Made by a program: the position numbers and the translations under genes. From an uncultured beta proteobacterium (GTDB taxonomy: Bacteria > Pseudomonadota > Gammaproteobacteria > Burkholderiales > Burkholderiaceae), in NCBI GenBank assembly GCA_903845455.1, contig CAIMXN010000071.1, positions 1 to 32,917 of the forward strand: a stretch of 32,917 bases of DNA, given 5' to 3'. Position 1 is the stretch's first letter, and each line of letters starts with the position of its first letter. Under the pieces are notes generated by a model. It was not told the origin of the DNA. It saw nothing but the letters and a program-made list of their open reading frames with translations, and searched no databases. This document shows positions 7,837-16,726 of the stretch, piece after piece.

Positions 7837-8589
7837 ATGTCCTTAAATAAGTTAGGTCGCTTCAGTGTCATGACGATAAATGTCCATAAAGGTTTATCAC
7901 CTTTACATCGCCAATCGACCATCTATCAATTACGCCAAAAGATGAGATTGCATCATCCTGATTTACTTTTTTTACAGGAACTGCAGCAAGAGCACCGCGG
8001 CAGAGTAAGAAGGTTTGGTCAATGGCCAGTCACTGAATTAACCCATTTTTTATCAGAAGATTTTTGGCATCATTCACACTACGGAAAAAATGTTGAGTAT
8101 CCCGATGGACATCATGGTAATGCCATACTGTCAAAGCATCCTTTACTAAAGGGCGGTAATTACGATATCTCAGCATATCGATTTGAGAAGCGCGGTTTAT
8201 TGCACAGTGTGACCTATGTTGAAGATTATGCTAAACCTATTCACTGTTTTTGTGTACATCTGGCTTTATTTGAAGGGGGTCGGGAACGTCAATTAGGAGA
8301 AATTATTCGCTATATAAATGAATTAGCCGCCAATAGTCCAGTGATTGTGGCGGGCGACTTTAATGATTGGCGTAATCGTATTAGTGCTCCTATGAAAGAG
8401 GCAGGGTTTAGTGAAGTATTCGAGGTGTTGACTGGATCACCAGCCAAAACTTTTCCAAGTGTGAGGCCTATGCTTCCTATGGATAGGATTTATGTACGAG
8501 GATTAAAAATTCACTCTGTCGATATCTTGCATGAATGGCTTAAATTGTCTGATCACTTAGGCATTAGCGCGGAACTGGAACTAATATGA
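7837..8589 (+). CDS. Endonuclease/exonuclease/phosphatase (EEP) family protein
   Basis: 250 residues carrying the full EEP catalytic set: Asn15 in TINVHKG, Glu48 in FLQELQ, His141 in CFCVHLALF, Asp174 and Asn176 in AGDFNDW, and Asp239-His240 in LSDHLG. Members cleave phosphodiester bonds in nucleic acids or lipid head groups using Mg2+. There is no signal peptide, so it is probably cytoplasmic. Its stop overlaps the start of the cardiolipin synthase gene (ATGA), a pairing common in betaproteobacteria that suggests a link to phospholipid metabolism. ATG 7837 is chosen over TTG 7834 because AAGGA (7826-7830) is better spaced. Confidence 0.85.
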   Translation: MSLNKLGRFSVMTINVHKGLSPLHRQSTIYQLRQKMRLHHPDLLFLQELQQEHRGRVRRFGQWPVTELTHFLSEDFWHHSHYGKNVEYPDGHHGNAILSKHPLLKGGNYDISAYRFEKRGLLHSVTYVEDYAKPIHCFCVHLALFEGGRERQLGEIIRYINELAANSPVIVAGDFNDWRNRISAPMKEAGFSEVFEVLTGSPAKTFPSVRPMLPMDRIYVRGLKIHSVDILHEWLKLSDHLGISAELELI

Positions 8590-10061
8590 ATTTACTAGCC
8601 TTCTTTCTAGACGAATTTTTTAATTTCAATTTAGCTTGGCTGACCCCGGTTCATGCTGCGATTGTTATTTCATTTTTTATTCGCCTAATTTGGGAGAGAA
8701 GACCTGTAGCCGTTGCTTTTGCGTGGCTCTTAATCGTTATTTTATTACCGCTCATCGGGATTACCTTGTATGTCTTGATTGGTGAGCGCCCTGTGGGGCG
8801 AGGTCTGATGTTAAAAATCGATCGCATGAGTAAAAACTATATTGAGATTACTGACAATATGCGCCAGAGATTTCAGGATGATCGCAAGCAGATTCCTTTG
8901 GAGGGGAGGGCTTTAAGTCTCTTGGCAGAATCAAAAAATGGCTCACCTGCTGTCGCAGGTAACCAGATTGAATTATTTACTGATTCCTTAGAGATATTGC
9001 AAAAGTTCATTGATGCAATTAATGAAGCTAAAAATAGTTTGCATCTTGAGTTTTATATTTGGGCTTTAGGTGGTGACGCTGATCGGGTAGGGGAGGCTCT
9101 CATTGTGGCCTCTAAACGTGGCGTTGTATGTCGCGTCCTGGTGGATTCATTGGGAAGTAAAGATTGGCTTAAATCAAATTGGCCAGCCCGTTTTAGAAAC
9201 GCAGGGATTCAAGTTACTGAAGCACTACCGATTCAAATTGGCAGATTTCAGTTTCGGCGCGCTGATTTACGTCTGCATAGAAAAATCTTTGTGATTGACG
9301 GCGCCGTTGCATGGACAGGCAGTATGAATCTAGTCGATCCACGTACCTTTAAGCAAGATTCTGGGGTGGGTGAATGGGTGGATGCACTGGTGAGAATTGA
9401 GGGGCCAGTAGTTTCTCAATTTGACCTCACCTTTCTTTTTGATTGGAGTGTTGCAACTACTCGTGTCACTCAATTTAATGATCCCGACCCCGAAATCACA
9501 GCTCGAGCTGGGGGAGTATTGGCTCAAGAATTCGCATCAGGTCCTGTTTATCGGGATGATATTCTATATCAGGTATTACTCTCGGCCATCATGGATGCCC
9601 GTGAAGAACTCACTATTACGACGCCTTATTTTGGTCCTGATGATGGTTTGATTCAAGCCTTATTGGCGGCGTCAGGTAGAGGTGTCAAGGTGACTTTAAT
9701 CGTACCCAAGAGAAATGATTCCACCTTGGTTGCTTGGAGTAGCCGCAGTTTCTATGGCGACCTCTTAAGTGCGGGTGTGATTATTGCAGAATTCCACGGT
9801 GGTCTATTGCACACTAAGAGCATGTTGATTGATAAACGTATTGCTATCTTTGGCTCGGTAAATTTTGATCAGCGCAGCTTGCGTTTGAACTTCGAGATTA
9901 GCTTGATTGTGTACAACACAGACTTTTGTGCAAAACTTCAAGAGCTCATTAATTCCTACTTGGCGCGATCCGATATGGTTAGTCTTGAAGCTTGGGAGAA
10001 GCAACCGCGGTGGCGCATTTTGCTAGAAAATGCAGCGCACTTAGCATCGCCACTACTTTAG
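8586..10061 (+). CDS. cls: Cardiolipin synthase (phospholipase D family)
   Basis: 491 residues: two N-terminal membrane helices (about 18-36 and 42-65) joined by a short RRP loop, then two phospholipase D domains. The HKD motifs are complete: His231/Lys233/Asp238 (HRKIFVIDG, then TGSMN) and His409/Lys411/Asp416 (HTKSMLIDK, then GSVNFDQRS). This fits ClsA-type enzymes, which join two phosphatidylglycerols, releasing glycerol, at the inner membrane. The start overlaps the upstream EEP gene by four bases, indicating coupling. The stop overlaps the convergent CoA transferase gene by four bases. Confidence 0.9.
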   Translation: MNLLAFFLDEFFNFNLAWLTPVHAAIVISFFIRLIWERRPVAVAFAWLLIVILLPLIGITLYVLIGERPVGRGLMLKIDRMSKNYIEITDNMRQRFQDDRKQIPLEGRALSLLAESKNGSPAVAGNQIELFTDSLEILQKFIDAINEAKNSLHLEFYIWALGGDADRVGEALIVASKRGVVCRVLVDSLGSKDWLKSNWPARFRNAGIQVTEALPIQIGRFQFRRADLRLHRKIFVIDGAVAWTGSMNLVDPRTFKQDSGVGEWVDALVRIEGPVVSQFDLTFLFDWSVATTRVTQFNDPDPEITARAGGVLAQEFASGPVYRDDILYQVLLSAIMDAREELTITTPYFGPDDGLIQALLAASGRGVKVTLIVPKRNDSTLVAWSSRSFYGDLLSAGVIIAEFHGGLLHTKSMLIDKRIAIFGSVNFDQRSLRLNFEISLIVYNTDFCAKLQELINSYLARSDMVSLEAWEKQPRWRILLENAAHLASPLL

Positions 10062-11251
10062 ATTGCTTTACTACTAGCCATCCCTTGGATTTGCTCTTCA
10101 CTAAGCCCAATCTCAGAGAGGATTTGGTGGGTATGCTCTCCGACTGCTGGTATGGGGTCCATTCGGTAGTCATAACTATCGTTGATGCCCGGTGGTAGTA
10201 GGGCGGGGATAGGGCCTGCAGGTGTATCCACATCAACCCAACGATGACGTGCTTTTAGCTGATCATGTTGCCAAAGCCCAGCCATATCATTCAGGCGTGC
10301 ATTGGCAATTTGTGCTTTGTCTAATTTTGCGATTACTTGCTCAGTAGTGAGTTTGCTAAAACAAGCATCAATAACTGCCAGAAGCTCTTCACGCTTTTCA
10401 TTACGCTTAAAGTTCCCATCAAAGCGTTCATCTTTTCCTAGGGCGACATTATCTAAAACGAGTTCGCAAAAGAGAACCCATTCTCGTTCATTTTGCAGGC
10501 CAAGCATGATAGTGCCGCCATCGCCAGCCTTGAATGGACCATAGGGGTAGATGGTGGCATGAGATGCTCCATTTCTGGGGGGTGGTTCAGCACCATCAAA
10601 AGCGTAATACATTGGAAAACTCATCCATTCGCCTAGTGATTCCAGCATGGAAATATCAATCACTGAGCCTTTACCCGTTTTCCCTCTTTGCAAAAGAGCA
10701 GCAAGAATATTGCTGTATGCATACATGCCTGCAGCAATGTCAGCAATCGAGTTACCTGCTTTGCTGGGGGATTGGGGAGTACCAGTGACTGACAAAAATC
10801 CTGCTTCACTCTGAATCAGTAAATCGTATGCTTTTTTATCGCGGTAAGGACCATCATTTCCGTAGCCAGAGATATCACACAGAATCAGTTTTGGATTATC
10901 TTTTTGCAAGGCTTCTGCTGTAAGACCCATACGAGCTGCCGCACCGGGAGCCAAGTTTTGTACTAAGACATCAGCTGTCTTCAGTAAAGTTTTCAGCGCA
11001 GCCAATGCAGTCGGTTGTTTTAGGTCTAATGTCAAACTTTCCTTAGAGCGATTCACCCAGACAAAATGAGAACACAAGCCTTTGACTTGTTTATCGTAGG
11101 CTCTTGCAAAGTCACCAGCGCCAGGGCGTTCAACCTTAATAACGCGCGCCCCCAAGTCAGCGAGTTGGCGGGTGCAAAAGGGAGCGGCAATGGCGTGCTC
11201 TAAGGAAACAACGGTAATACCATCAAGCGGACGTACTTGTATTGAGGTCAT
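10058..11251 (-). CDS. Family III (CaiB/BaiF) CoA transferase
   Basis: 397 residues. The N-terminal LDGITVVSLEHAIAAPF and LADLGARVIKVE form the Rossmann-like CoA-binding part. NSIADIAAG places Asp171 at the position of the acyl-anhydride-forming aspartate (Asp169 in formyl-CoA transferase). The enzyme would move CoA between carboxylic acids, here probably activating a substrate for the adjacent acyl-CoA dehydrogenase; acid identity unknown. I start at ATG 11251 (MTSIQVRPLDG); a start at 11287 would overlap the upstream gene and adds an unconserved stretch. Thirteen bases separate it from the dehydrogenase stop, so the two are one operon. Confidence 0.88.
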   Translation of the reverse strand: MTSIQVRPLDGITVVSLEHAIAAPFCTRQLADLGARVIKVERPGAGDFARAYDKQVKGLCSHFVWVNRSKESLTLDLKQPTALAALKTLLKTADVLVQNLAPGAAARMGLTAEALQKDNPKLILCDISGYGNDGPYRDKKAYDLLIQSEAGFLSVTGTPQSPSKAGNSIADIAAGMYAYSNILAALLQRGKTGKGSVIDISMLESLGEWMSFPMYYAFDGAEPPPRNGASHATIYPYGPFKAGDGGTIMLGLQNEREWVLFCELVLDNVALGKDERFDGNFKRNEKREELLAVIDACFSKLTTEQVIAKLDKAQIANARLNDMAGLWQHDQLKARHRWVDVDTPAGPIPALLPPGINDSYDYRMDPIPAVGEHTHQILSEIGLSEEQIQGMASSKAI

Positions 11252-11264
11252 ATCTGAGTTTCTC

Positions 11265-12434
11265 TTAAAACGATCTTGGTAAACCAAGAATATGTTCTGC
11301 GATATAGGAGTAAATCAAGTTAGTGGAGATTGGTGCCACCTGATAAAGACGGGTTTCTCTAAATTTTCGTTCGACATCGTATTCGTTAGCAAAACCAAAA
11401 CCACCATGTGTTTGTAAACAAACATTCGCAGCCTCCCACGAGGCTTTCGCGGCAAGATACTTAGCCATATTGGCTTCAGCACCGCAAGGCTGTTGATTAT
11501 CAAAGAGCTCACAGGCTTTAAAGCGCATGAGATTAGCTGCTTCGGTTTCGATAAAAGCATCTGCAATTGGAAATTGGATGCCTTGGTTTTTACCAATTGG
11601 ACGATCAAACACCACACGATCATTTGCATAGCGTCGTGCACGGTCTACAAACCAATAAGCATCGCCAATACATTCGGCTGCGATGAGAACACGCTCTGCA
11701 TTAAGGCCATCCAAGATGTATTTAAAGCCTAAACCTTCTTGGCCGATGAGGTTCTCAGCAGGAATTTCTAAGTTGTCGAAAAAAACTTCATTCGTCTCGT
11801 GATTCACCATATTGGCAATAGGAGAAATCTCCATGCCCTTACCAAGAGAGTCTTTTAGGTTGACGATAAAGATCGACATGCCTTCCGATTTTTTCTTTAC
11901 TTCAGCAAGTGGGGTAGTACGTGCCAGAAGAATCATGAGGTCAGAATGCTGAATGCGTGAGATCCAAACCTTTTGACCATTGACAACGTATTTGTCACCT
12001 TTTTTCACAGCAGTGGTTTTTAGTTTAGTGGTATCTGTTCCAGTAGTTGGTTCGGTCACTGCCATCGTTTGCAGTCTTAATCCACCGGTAGCAATCTTCG
12101 GTAAATAAAACTGCTTCTGTTCATCTGAGCCATGGCGTAGTAAAGTGCCCATGTTGTACATCTGACCATGACATGATCCAGCGTTACCGCCAGAGAAGTT
12201 AATCTCTTCCATAATGACTGAGGCTTCAGCAAGACCTAAACCAGAACCACCATATTCTTCTGGAATCAAAGCAGCTAACCAGCCCGCTTGTGCCATAGCA
12301 TCCACAAAAGTTTCAGGATAGGCGCGCTCGTGATCCACTTTTTGCCAATAAGCGGAGTCAAAACTGCTGCACAGGTCACGTAAGGCCTCGCGCATATCCT
12401 GATATTGATCTGGTTTTGGAATGGGCTGGTTCAT
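11265..12434 (-). CDS. Acyl-CoA dehydrogenase
   Basis: 389 residues, FAD-dependent, with AVTEPTTGTDTTKLKT and the VWISRIQHSDL flavin-binding region, then the C-terminal helical domain (HGGFGFANEYDVERKFRETR). It introduces a 2,3 double bond into an acyl-CoA. The position that holds the catalytic glutamate in medium-chain enzymes (YEG) is replaced by VAP (Pro368). The alternative glutamate used by isovaleryl-CoA-type enzymes is present as Glu247 in LNAERV. It is the first gene of a minus-strand pair with the CoA transferase and faces a divergent CoA transferase across a 125-bp gap. Substrate unknown; a short or branched acyl-CoA is plausible. Confidence 0.88.
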   Translation of the reverse strand: MNQPIPKPDQYQDMREALRDLCSSFDSAYWQKVDHERAYPETFVDAMAQAGWLAALIPEEYGGSGLGLAEASVIMEEINFSGGNAGSCHGQMYNMGTLLRHGSDEQKQFYLPKIATGGLRLQTMAVTEPTTGTDTTKLKTTAVKKGDKYVVNGQKVWISRIQHSDLMILLARTTPLAEVKKKSEGMSIFIVNLKDSLGKGMEISPIANMVNHETNEVFFDNLEIPAENLIGQEGLGFKYILDGLNAERVLIAAECIGDAYWFVDRARRYANDRVVFDRPIGKNQGIQFPIADAFIETEAANLMRFKACELFDNQQPCGAEANMAKYLAAKASWEAANVCLQTHGGFGFANEYDVERKFRETRLYQVAPISTNLIYSYIAEHILGLPRSF

Positions 12435-12497
12435 TAGGGTCTCTATTGTTATGATTTAAAGCATATGACGGGTTATTGGGCATAGTTTAAGCAAGTT

Positions 12498-12525
12498 TTG
12501 AAAATCCGTGAAAATAGCGTATTAA
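12498..12525 (+). promoter_or_regulatory. Candidate promoter for the plus-strand CoA transferase gene
   Basis: TTGAAA (12498-12503) and TATTAA (12520-12525) are separated by 16 bp in the 125-bp divergent gap, giving a start near 12532 and a leader of about 28 bases before ATG 12560. No clear operator dyad is visible in this gap. Confidence 0.35.
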
Positions 12526-12559
12526 GATAAAAAATTAAACATGAGACTTTGAAAAGAAT

Positions 12560-13765
12560 ATGGATTTAAAGCCCAAGCAGATACTTTCAGGAATCAAAGT
12601 TTTAGAACTAGGGCAATTGATTGCCGGGCCTTTTGCGTCTAAAACCCTAGCCGATTTTGGTGCTGAAATCATTAAGGTCGAATCCCCGGGTGAGGGTGAT
12701 CCTTTACGTAAATGGCGCCTGCTTCATCAGGGTACCTCTGTATGGTGGCAAGCCCACTCGCGTAATAAGCAATCGATTTGCTTAGATTTGCGTGTCAAGG
12801 AAGGGCAAGAAATTGCCCGTCGCTTGGCGCTTGAGGCTGATGTTGTGATTGAGAATTTTCGTCCAGGCACTTTAGAAAAATGGGGTTTGGGTTGGGAGGC
12901 ATTACATCAGGCCAACCCTAAGTTGATCATGTTGCGGATTTCTGGTTATGGGCAAGATGGTCCAAAACGGGATGAGCCAGGTTTTGCAGCGATTGGCGAA
13001 GCCATGGCGGGTCTTCGTTACATCACTGGCCACCCTAATGAGGTGCCTGTAAGAGCGGGCGTATCACTAGGTGACACTGTCGCAGGTTTACATGGTGCCC
13101 TAGGTGTCTTGCTTGCCTTGTACGAGCGTGATGCACGTGGTGGCGAAGGGCAAATGATTGATGTTGCTCTTTATGAGTCCATCTTTAACCTAACCGAAAG
13201 CTTGTTGCCTGAGTACTCTGTCTTTGGGGTTATTCGTCAGCCGGCTGGGGGCGCTTTACCCGGTATCGCTCCATCAAATGCTTACCGCTGTGGTGATGGT
13301 CAGTTTGTCCTAATTGCTGGCAACGGAGATTCCATCTTTAAGCGCTTAATGACTTTAATTGGCCGGCCTGATTTGGGTGATGATCCAAGTCTGGCGCAGA
13401 ACGATGGACGAGCAAAGCGAGTGATAGAAATTGATGCGGTTATCAATACATGGACTGCTACGCTGGGATTAGATGAGGTGTTACAAGGTTTGCTTCAAGC
13501 GCAAGTGCCTTCTGGAAAAATCTACACTGCTAAGGATATCGCTGAAGATCCACATTACCGGGCGCGTGGTGTAATCGCAAGCGTAGAGAGTGCTGATGGT
13601 TTAAGGGTGGAAGTCCCCGGAATTATTCCGAAGCTCTCAAAAAATCCTGGCGCTATTCGTCATCGGGCTCCGACTCTAGGCGAGCACACTGATCAGATTA
13701 TGAAATCTGCCGGTTTAACTGCAGAACAAATCGCCATACTGAAGAAATCCGGGGTTCTTGCTTAA
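12560..13765 (+). CDS. Family III (CaiB/BaiF) CoA transferase
   Basis: 401 residues, a second CoA transferase only distantly similar to the one at 10058. Recognisable parts are LELGQLIAGPFASKTLADFG, VVIENFRPGTLEKWGLGW and ISGYGQDGP. RAGVSLGDTVAG places the catalytic Asp at 172. The RDEPGFAAIGEAMAGLRYITG stretch resembles the subgroup annotated as succinate-hydroxymethylglutarate-type CoA transferases, but substrate cannot be read from sequence. It is transcribed away from the acyl-CoA dehydrogenase gene and its stop overlaps the following membrane protein start by one base (TAATG). Confidence 0.87.
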   Translation: MDLKPKQILSGIKVLELGQLIAGPFASKTLADFGAEIIKVESPGEGDPLRKWRLLHQGTSVWWQAHSRNKQSICLDLRVKEGQEIARRLALEADVVIENFRPGTLEKWGLGWEALHQANPKLIMLRISGYGQDGPKRDEPGFAAIGEAMAGLRYITGHPNEVPVRAGVSLGDTVAGLHGALGVLLALYERDARGGEGQMIDVALYESIFNLTESLLPEYSVFGVIRQPAGGALPGIAPSNAYRCGDGQFVLIAGNGDSIFKRLMTLIGRPDLGDDPSLAQNDGRAKRVIEIDAVINTWTATLGLDEVLQGLLQAQVPSGKIYTAKDIAEDPHYRARGVIASVESADGLRVEVPGIIPKLSKNPGAIRHRAPTLGEHTDQIMKSAGLTAEQIAILKKSGVLA

Positions 13766-14268
13766 TGGAGCAAATGTTCGAGCATTTCTTTGGATGGTTT
13801 GGTATGCCATCCATTGGTTTACCAGCAGTCTTTATTAGTGCTTTTATTTCTGCGACTCTATTGCCCATTGGGTCAGAGCCAATTCTGTTTGGTTACATCA
13901 CAGTCAACCCCCAACTTTATTGGGTGGCTATTGGTATTGCCACGATTGGTAATACTTTGGGGGGCATGTTTGACTGGTGGCTGGGTATGCTTGCTCACAA
14001 TAAGCTTGAGTCACTTAAAGGACCTAAAAATGGTCGCGTGAAGGCATGGCTTGAACGGCACGGTCCCAAAGTGCTGCTTTTATCATGGCTACCTGGGCTT
14101 GGTGATCCTTTGTGCTTAGCTGCTGGATGGTTGCGCCTTGCATGGCAACCCTGTTTAATCTATATGTTTTTTGGCAAGCTACTGCGTTACCTCACCATGA
14201 CATGGTTGCTGACCCTGGTGCCTGATAGTGTTTGGCACCAGTTAGGTCATTGGCTCCATCTGATTTAA
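13765..14268 (+). CDS. YqaA-type DedA/SNARE-associated family membrane protein
   Basis: 167 residues, about four membrane helices. Features of the small YqaA/DedA-like group: SATLLPIGSEPILFGY near the N-terminus, IATIGNTLGGMFDWWLG, and WLPGLGDPLCLAAGWLRL, corresponding to the conserved Pro/Gly/Asp-rich re-entrant region. Family knowledge: DedA relatives act in membrane lipid flipping and envelope homeostasis; the exact role of YqaA proteins is open. The start overlaps the CoA transferase stop. The stop codon overlaps the livF stop codon on the other strand within a shared TTTAAA. Confidence 0.8.
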   Translation: MEQMFEHFFGWFGMPSIGLPAVFISAFISATLLPIGSEPILFGYITVNPQLYWVAIGIATIGNTLGGMFDWWLGMLAHNKLESLKGPKNGRVKAWLERHGPKVLLLSWLPGLGDPLCLAAGWLRLAWQPCLIYMFFGKLLRYLTMTWLLTLVPDSVWHQLGHWLHLI

Positions 14269-14969
14269 ACAGCACAATATTTCTGTTGAATTTCATCATT
14301 CTCTAATAGATTTTGGGCGGTGTCGTGAAACACAATCTCGCCTTGATCCAAGATATAAGCCCTATCTGAAATCTTTAGTGCCTGTTGGACATTTTGTTCA
14401 ACCAGCAAGATCGTGAGACCTTGTTGTTTGAGTTTTAAAAAGAGCTCAAACATTTCCTCTACCAAGACAGGCATGATGCCTTCTGATGGTTCATCCAGCA
14501 AAATAACCTTTGGTTTACCAATCATCGCTCTGGCAATGGCGAGCATTTGTTGCTCACCACCAGACATTGAAGTGCCATCTTGATCGAGGCGCTCTTTAAG
14601 GCGAGGGAAGATCTCAGCTATTTCGTCAACCATGGCGCTAATATCCCCGCGATTCTTTTTGGCGATCACCCCTAGCTCTAGATTTTCCTTGACCGTCAAG
14701 CCAGGGACAATACGACGATCTTCTGGAACATAGGCTAAACCTAGGTGATAGCGCTCATGTGCAGCGAGATCTAAGAAAGAAGTGCCGTCTATAAAGGCGC
14801 TACCTTGACGTTTAGTGAGGAGTCCCATGAGTGAGCGAAGGGTAGTTGTTTTACCAGCACCATTGCGACCCATGAGCGTCACAATCTCCCCTTTATTCAC
14901 TTCAAGCGATACACCTTGCAGGACATGGCTTCTGTCATACCAGGCATTTAAATTGTCTACTCGTAACAT
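14265..14969 (-). CDS. livF: Branched-chain-amino-acid-type ABC transporter ATPase LivF
   Basis: 234 residues with Walker A GRNGAGKTT, signature MSGGEQQML, Walker B VILLDEPSEG and the LivF-type stretch TILLVEQNVQQAL. ATG 14969 (MLRVDNLNAWYDRSHVLQG) is chosen because AAGG is properly spaced before it and family members start here; longer versions run into livG. It is the last gene of the TetR-VOC-monooxygenase-liv operon. With LivG it powers uptake through LivHM; the substrate is set by LivJ and, given the catabolic neighbours, is probably an organic or aromatic acid rather than an amino acid (inference). Confidence 0.88.
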   Translation of the reverse strand: MLRVDNLNAWYDRSHVLQGVSLEVNKGEIVTLMGRNGAGKTTTLRSLMGLLTKRQGSAFIDGTSFLDLAAHERYHLGLAYVPEDRRIVPGLTVKENLELGVIAKKNRGDISAMVDEIAEIFPRLKERLDQDGTSMSGGEQQMLAIARAMIGKPKVILLDEPSEGIMPVLVEEMFELFLKLKQQGLTILLVEQNVQQALKISDRAYILDQGEIVFHDTAQNLLENDEIQQKYCAV

Positions 14970-14994
14970 ATTTAACCTTAATTCCTCAATCTCT

Positions 14995-15750
14995 TTAGCC
15001 TTGGCCAAGGTAGACGCGACGGACTTCCGCATTACTCTGAATTTCTTCAGGAGTTCCTTCTGCCAGAAACTCGCCGTGGTGAAGAACAATAATGCGCTTA
15101 CAAAGCCCCATGATGAGTTTCATCTTGTGCTCAACCAAGATCACCGTTCTCTCGCTCGCTAGAGTACGAATCAGATCCATCATGACCATCGTCTCTTCGG
15201 GGGACATTCCTGCAGTGGGCTCATCTAGCAACAATAGACTGGGATTGCAGGCCAAGGCCATCGCAATTTCTAGTGCGCGCTGCTGGCCATGAGCTAGGTC
15301 ACCCGTTGTTTTATTACATAAGTGTTCTAGATTTACTCTGCGCAAGAGTTGATCGGCTAGTTCAATGGGTTTCTGATAGTTTTGCGCATTACTCAGGAAG
15401 TTATAGCGTGAAGTTTCCATTTGTGCGGCGACACGAACATTTTCATGAACTGAAAGTTGTTTGAAAACATTGGTAATCTGAAAACTTTTAGAGATACCAA
15501 TGCGAGCAAATTCATGTTGTGGAATACCGGTGATGTCTTTACCATTAAACAGAATTTGTCCGCTAGAGGGTGGAAATGCGCCACTCAGCACATTAAAGAA
15601 TGTGCTTTTTCCTGCGCCATTGGGGCCGATGATGGCAGTAATAGTGCCAGGCATAAAGCGTGTCGAAACATTCTGCAATGCCTTGAATTTGCCGAAGTTC
15701 TTGCCGATATTTCGTGCTTCGAGAATGGGGATTTGAGCCATGCTGTCCAT
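14995..15750 (-). CDS. livG: Branched-chain-amino-acid-type ABC transporter ATPase LivG
   Basis: About 251 residues; Walker A GPNGAGKST, the LivG-typical ARIGISKSFQITNVFKQLSV, signature region LAHGQQRALEIAMAL and Walker B LLLLDEPTAGMSPEET, ending VYLGQG. The start is uncertain: ATG 15750 begins one base after the livM stop codon, suggesting coupling; ATG 15741 (MAQIPILEARNIG) and ATG 15762 are alternatives, and none has a strong Shine-Dalgarno. Partner of LivF in the transporter. Confidence 0.88.
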   Translation of the reverse strand: MDSMAQIPILEARNIGKNFGKFKALQNVSTRFMPGTITAIIGPNGAGKSTFFNVLSGAFPPSSGQILFNGKDITGIPQHEFARIGISKSFQITNVFKQLSVHENVRVAAQMETSRYNFLSNAQNYQKPIELADQLLRRVNLEHLCNKTTGDLAHGQQRALEIAMALACNPSLLLLDEPTAGMSPEETMVMMDLIRTLASERTVILVEHKMKLIMGLCKRIIVLHHGEFLAEGTPEEIQSNAEVRRVYLGQG

Positions 15751-15751
15751 C

Positions 15752-16714
15752 TTATTGGGCATCCTGATTAATGTGTAGCTTGCTCAGAATAGTTCCCCAA
15801 ATACCTTTTGGGAAAAACAGTACAAAGAACATAAAGACTAGGCCAATCACTGCCATCCAATGTCTGGTGAAGGTGGTGACAACATCCTCTAAATAGAGCA
15901 TCACTGCAGCGCCAATAAATGGTCCGAAGAAAGTACTCATACCACCTAAGATACTCATCATGACTGCCTGACCTGATTGAAGGTAGTGAAGCGAGTCAAT
16001 GGGTACGATAGATAAATGCAGTGCACGTAATGAGCCAGCTAAGCCACAAATAGCTGCCGATAAAATGAATACAAGTAATTTAGTTTTAGTGACATCAAAG
16101 CCACAAGCAGCTGCACGCTTTTCATTTTCACGAATGGCTTCCATGACTGCCCCAAGTGGCGAATTCAGAATCCGAGAAATCAGCCATAGTGCGATCGCTA
16201 CAAAGAAGAGAACGATGTAGTACTTGACCAGGGGGTTGAGAAAATCAACGGGTATGCCGAAGATATTAAAAGTGTCAACCTTGACACCACGCAAACCATT
16301 TTCACCACCAGTCAAACTTTCTGCCTTGTAGAAGATGTAGTAAACGATTTGACCAAGGGCCAGCGTCACCATTGAGAAATAAATGCCACGTGTGCGAATT
16401 GCTAAGAAACCCATAATGAGTCCACCAATAGCGGCACCCACCACTCCAATCAAAATGGCGGCACCCCAGGGTAGCGAGTAATGAACAATGCTGATCCCGG
16501 TGAGATAGCTACCAATGCCTAAAAATGCAGCATGCCCAAACGAGAGTAGGCCCATATAACCAAAGAGCAAGTTAAAGCCCATGGCAAATAAACCAAAGAT
16601 CAGAATATTAATGGCCAATGCTTCATAAGGCATGAAGAAGGGGAAAACCATTAAAAATAAAATACTGGCGTATAAGCGGTGGCGAGCAAGGAATTGAAAA
16701 AAGGCGTTCATCAT
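15752..16714 (-). CDS. livM: Branched-chain-amino-acid-type ABC transporter permease LivM
   Basis: About 320 residues, 8-10 membrane helices, with the LivM hallmarks NLLFGYMGLLSFGHAAFLGIG, LAIRTRGIYFSMVTLALGQI and the coupling-loop region NEKRAAACGFDVTKTKLLVF. It forms the membrane channel with LivH. Two adjacent ATG codons (16714 and 16711) could both serve as start. It follows livH by 12 bp. Confidence 0.9.
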   Translation of the reverse strand: MMNAFFQFLARHRLYASILFLMVFPFFMPYEALAINILIFGLFAMGFNLLFGYMGLLSFGHAAFLGIGSYLTGISIVHYSLPWGAAILIGVVGAAIGGLIMGFLAIRTRGIYFSMVTLALGQIVYYIFYKAESLTGGENGLRGVKVDTFNIFGIPVDFLNPLVKYYIVLFFVAIALWLISRILNSPLGAVMEAIRENEKRAAACGFDVTKTKLLVFILSAAICGLAGSLRALHLSIVPIDSLHYLQSGQAVMMSILGGMSTFFGPFIGAAVMLYLEDVVTTFTRHWMAVIGLVFMFFVLFFPKGIWGTILSKLHINQDAQ

Positions 16715-16726
16715 TTGTCTAGGGCC

